From JBCDIQ01 sp039024295 (lineage in GTDB: Bacteria > Bacteroidota > Bacteroidia > J057): a DNA stretch of 6,557 bases. Where the stretch lies: positions 1-6,557 of the forward strand of contig JBCDIQ010000335.1 of NCBI GenBank assembly GCA_039024295.1, written 5' to 3'. Below the pieces are notes generated by a model, which was not told where the DNA came from, did not search any database, and saw only the letters and a list, made by a program, of their open reading frames with translations. Positions 6,508 to 6,557 of the stretch are shown in pieces. Numbering within the stretch: the stretch's first letter is position 1; every line of letters starts with the position of its first letter. The translations under genes and the position numbers were made by a program.

Positions 6508-6557
6508 ATGAAAACAATGATATACGTTTCATTAATTTTCATTACCTAATCAATAAA

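Overview
The window looks like a chromosomal fragment from a member of the Bacteroidota. The signs are: SprB-type adhesin repeats in a lipoprotein, a DUF5777-type beta-barrel protein, exported proteins whose signal peptides end in '...AQ', no clear Shine-Dalgarno sequences before most genes, and -7 elements of the TAnnTTTG type. Base composition is mixed, with an AT-rich left margin and a more AT-rich right end. All seven or eight genes lie on the + strand. I see no RNA genes, CRISPR, insertion sequences or phage genes.

Left margin (1-270): non-coding. It holds a perfect 7-bp inverted repeat at 2-26, four degenerate GTTYACYTM motifs starting at 41, 106, 128 and 161, a 19-nt pyrimidine-only tract at 140-158, and a possible -7 element at 158-165.

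Block A (271-2991): four envelope genes with short gaps. (1) A lipoprotein with two SprB-like repeats and a C-terminal cytochrome-c-like heme segment (CX4CH ... MPPGG). (2) A membrane-anchored or secreted OB-fold protein of the tRNA_anti-like type. (3) A secreted YceI-like lipid-binding lipocalin. (4) A DUF5777-like outer-membrane beta-barrel. The block ends at a strong hairpin terminator (3029-3060). It reads as one transcription unit for an exported, possibly redox-linked system whose function is not established. It is the best candidate here for something undescribed.

Block B (3094-4038): a stand-alone MscS-family mechanosensitive channel just after the terminator.

Block C (4152-6507): behind a plausible Bacteroidota promoter lie a secreted alpha/beta hydrolase, a two-pass membrane protein with a PH-like C-terminal half (3-nt gap), and a TruC-type tRNA pseudouridine synthase (14-nt overlap). 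They are packed as an operon, but no obvious pathway links them. The last 50 nt hold only a 13-codon open frame of doubtful meaning.

All family names come from reading motifs by eye. No database search was possible.
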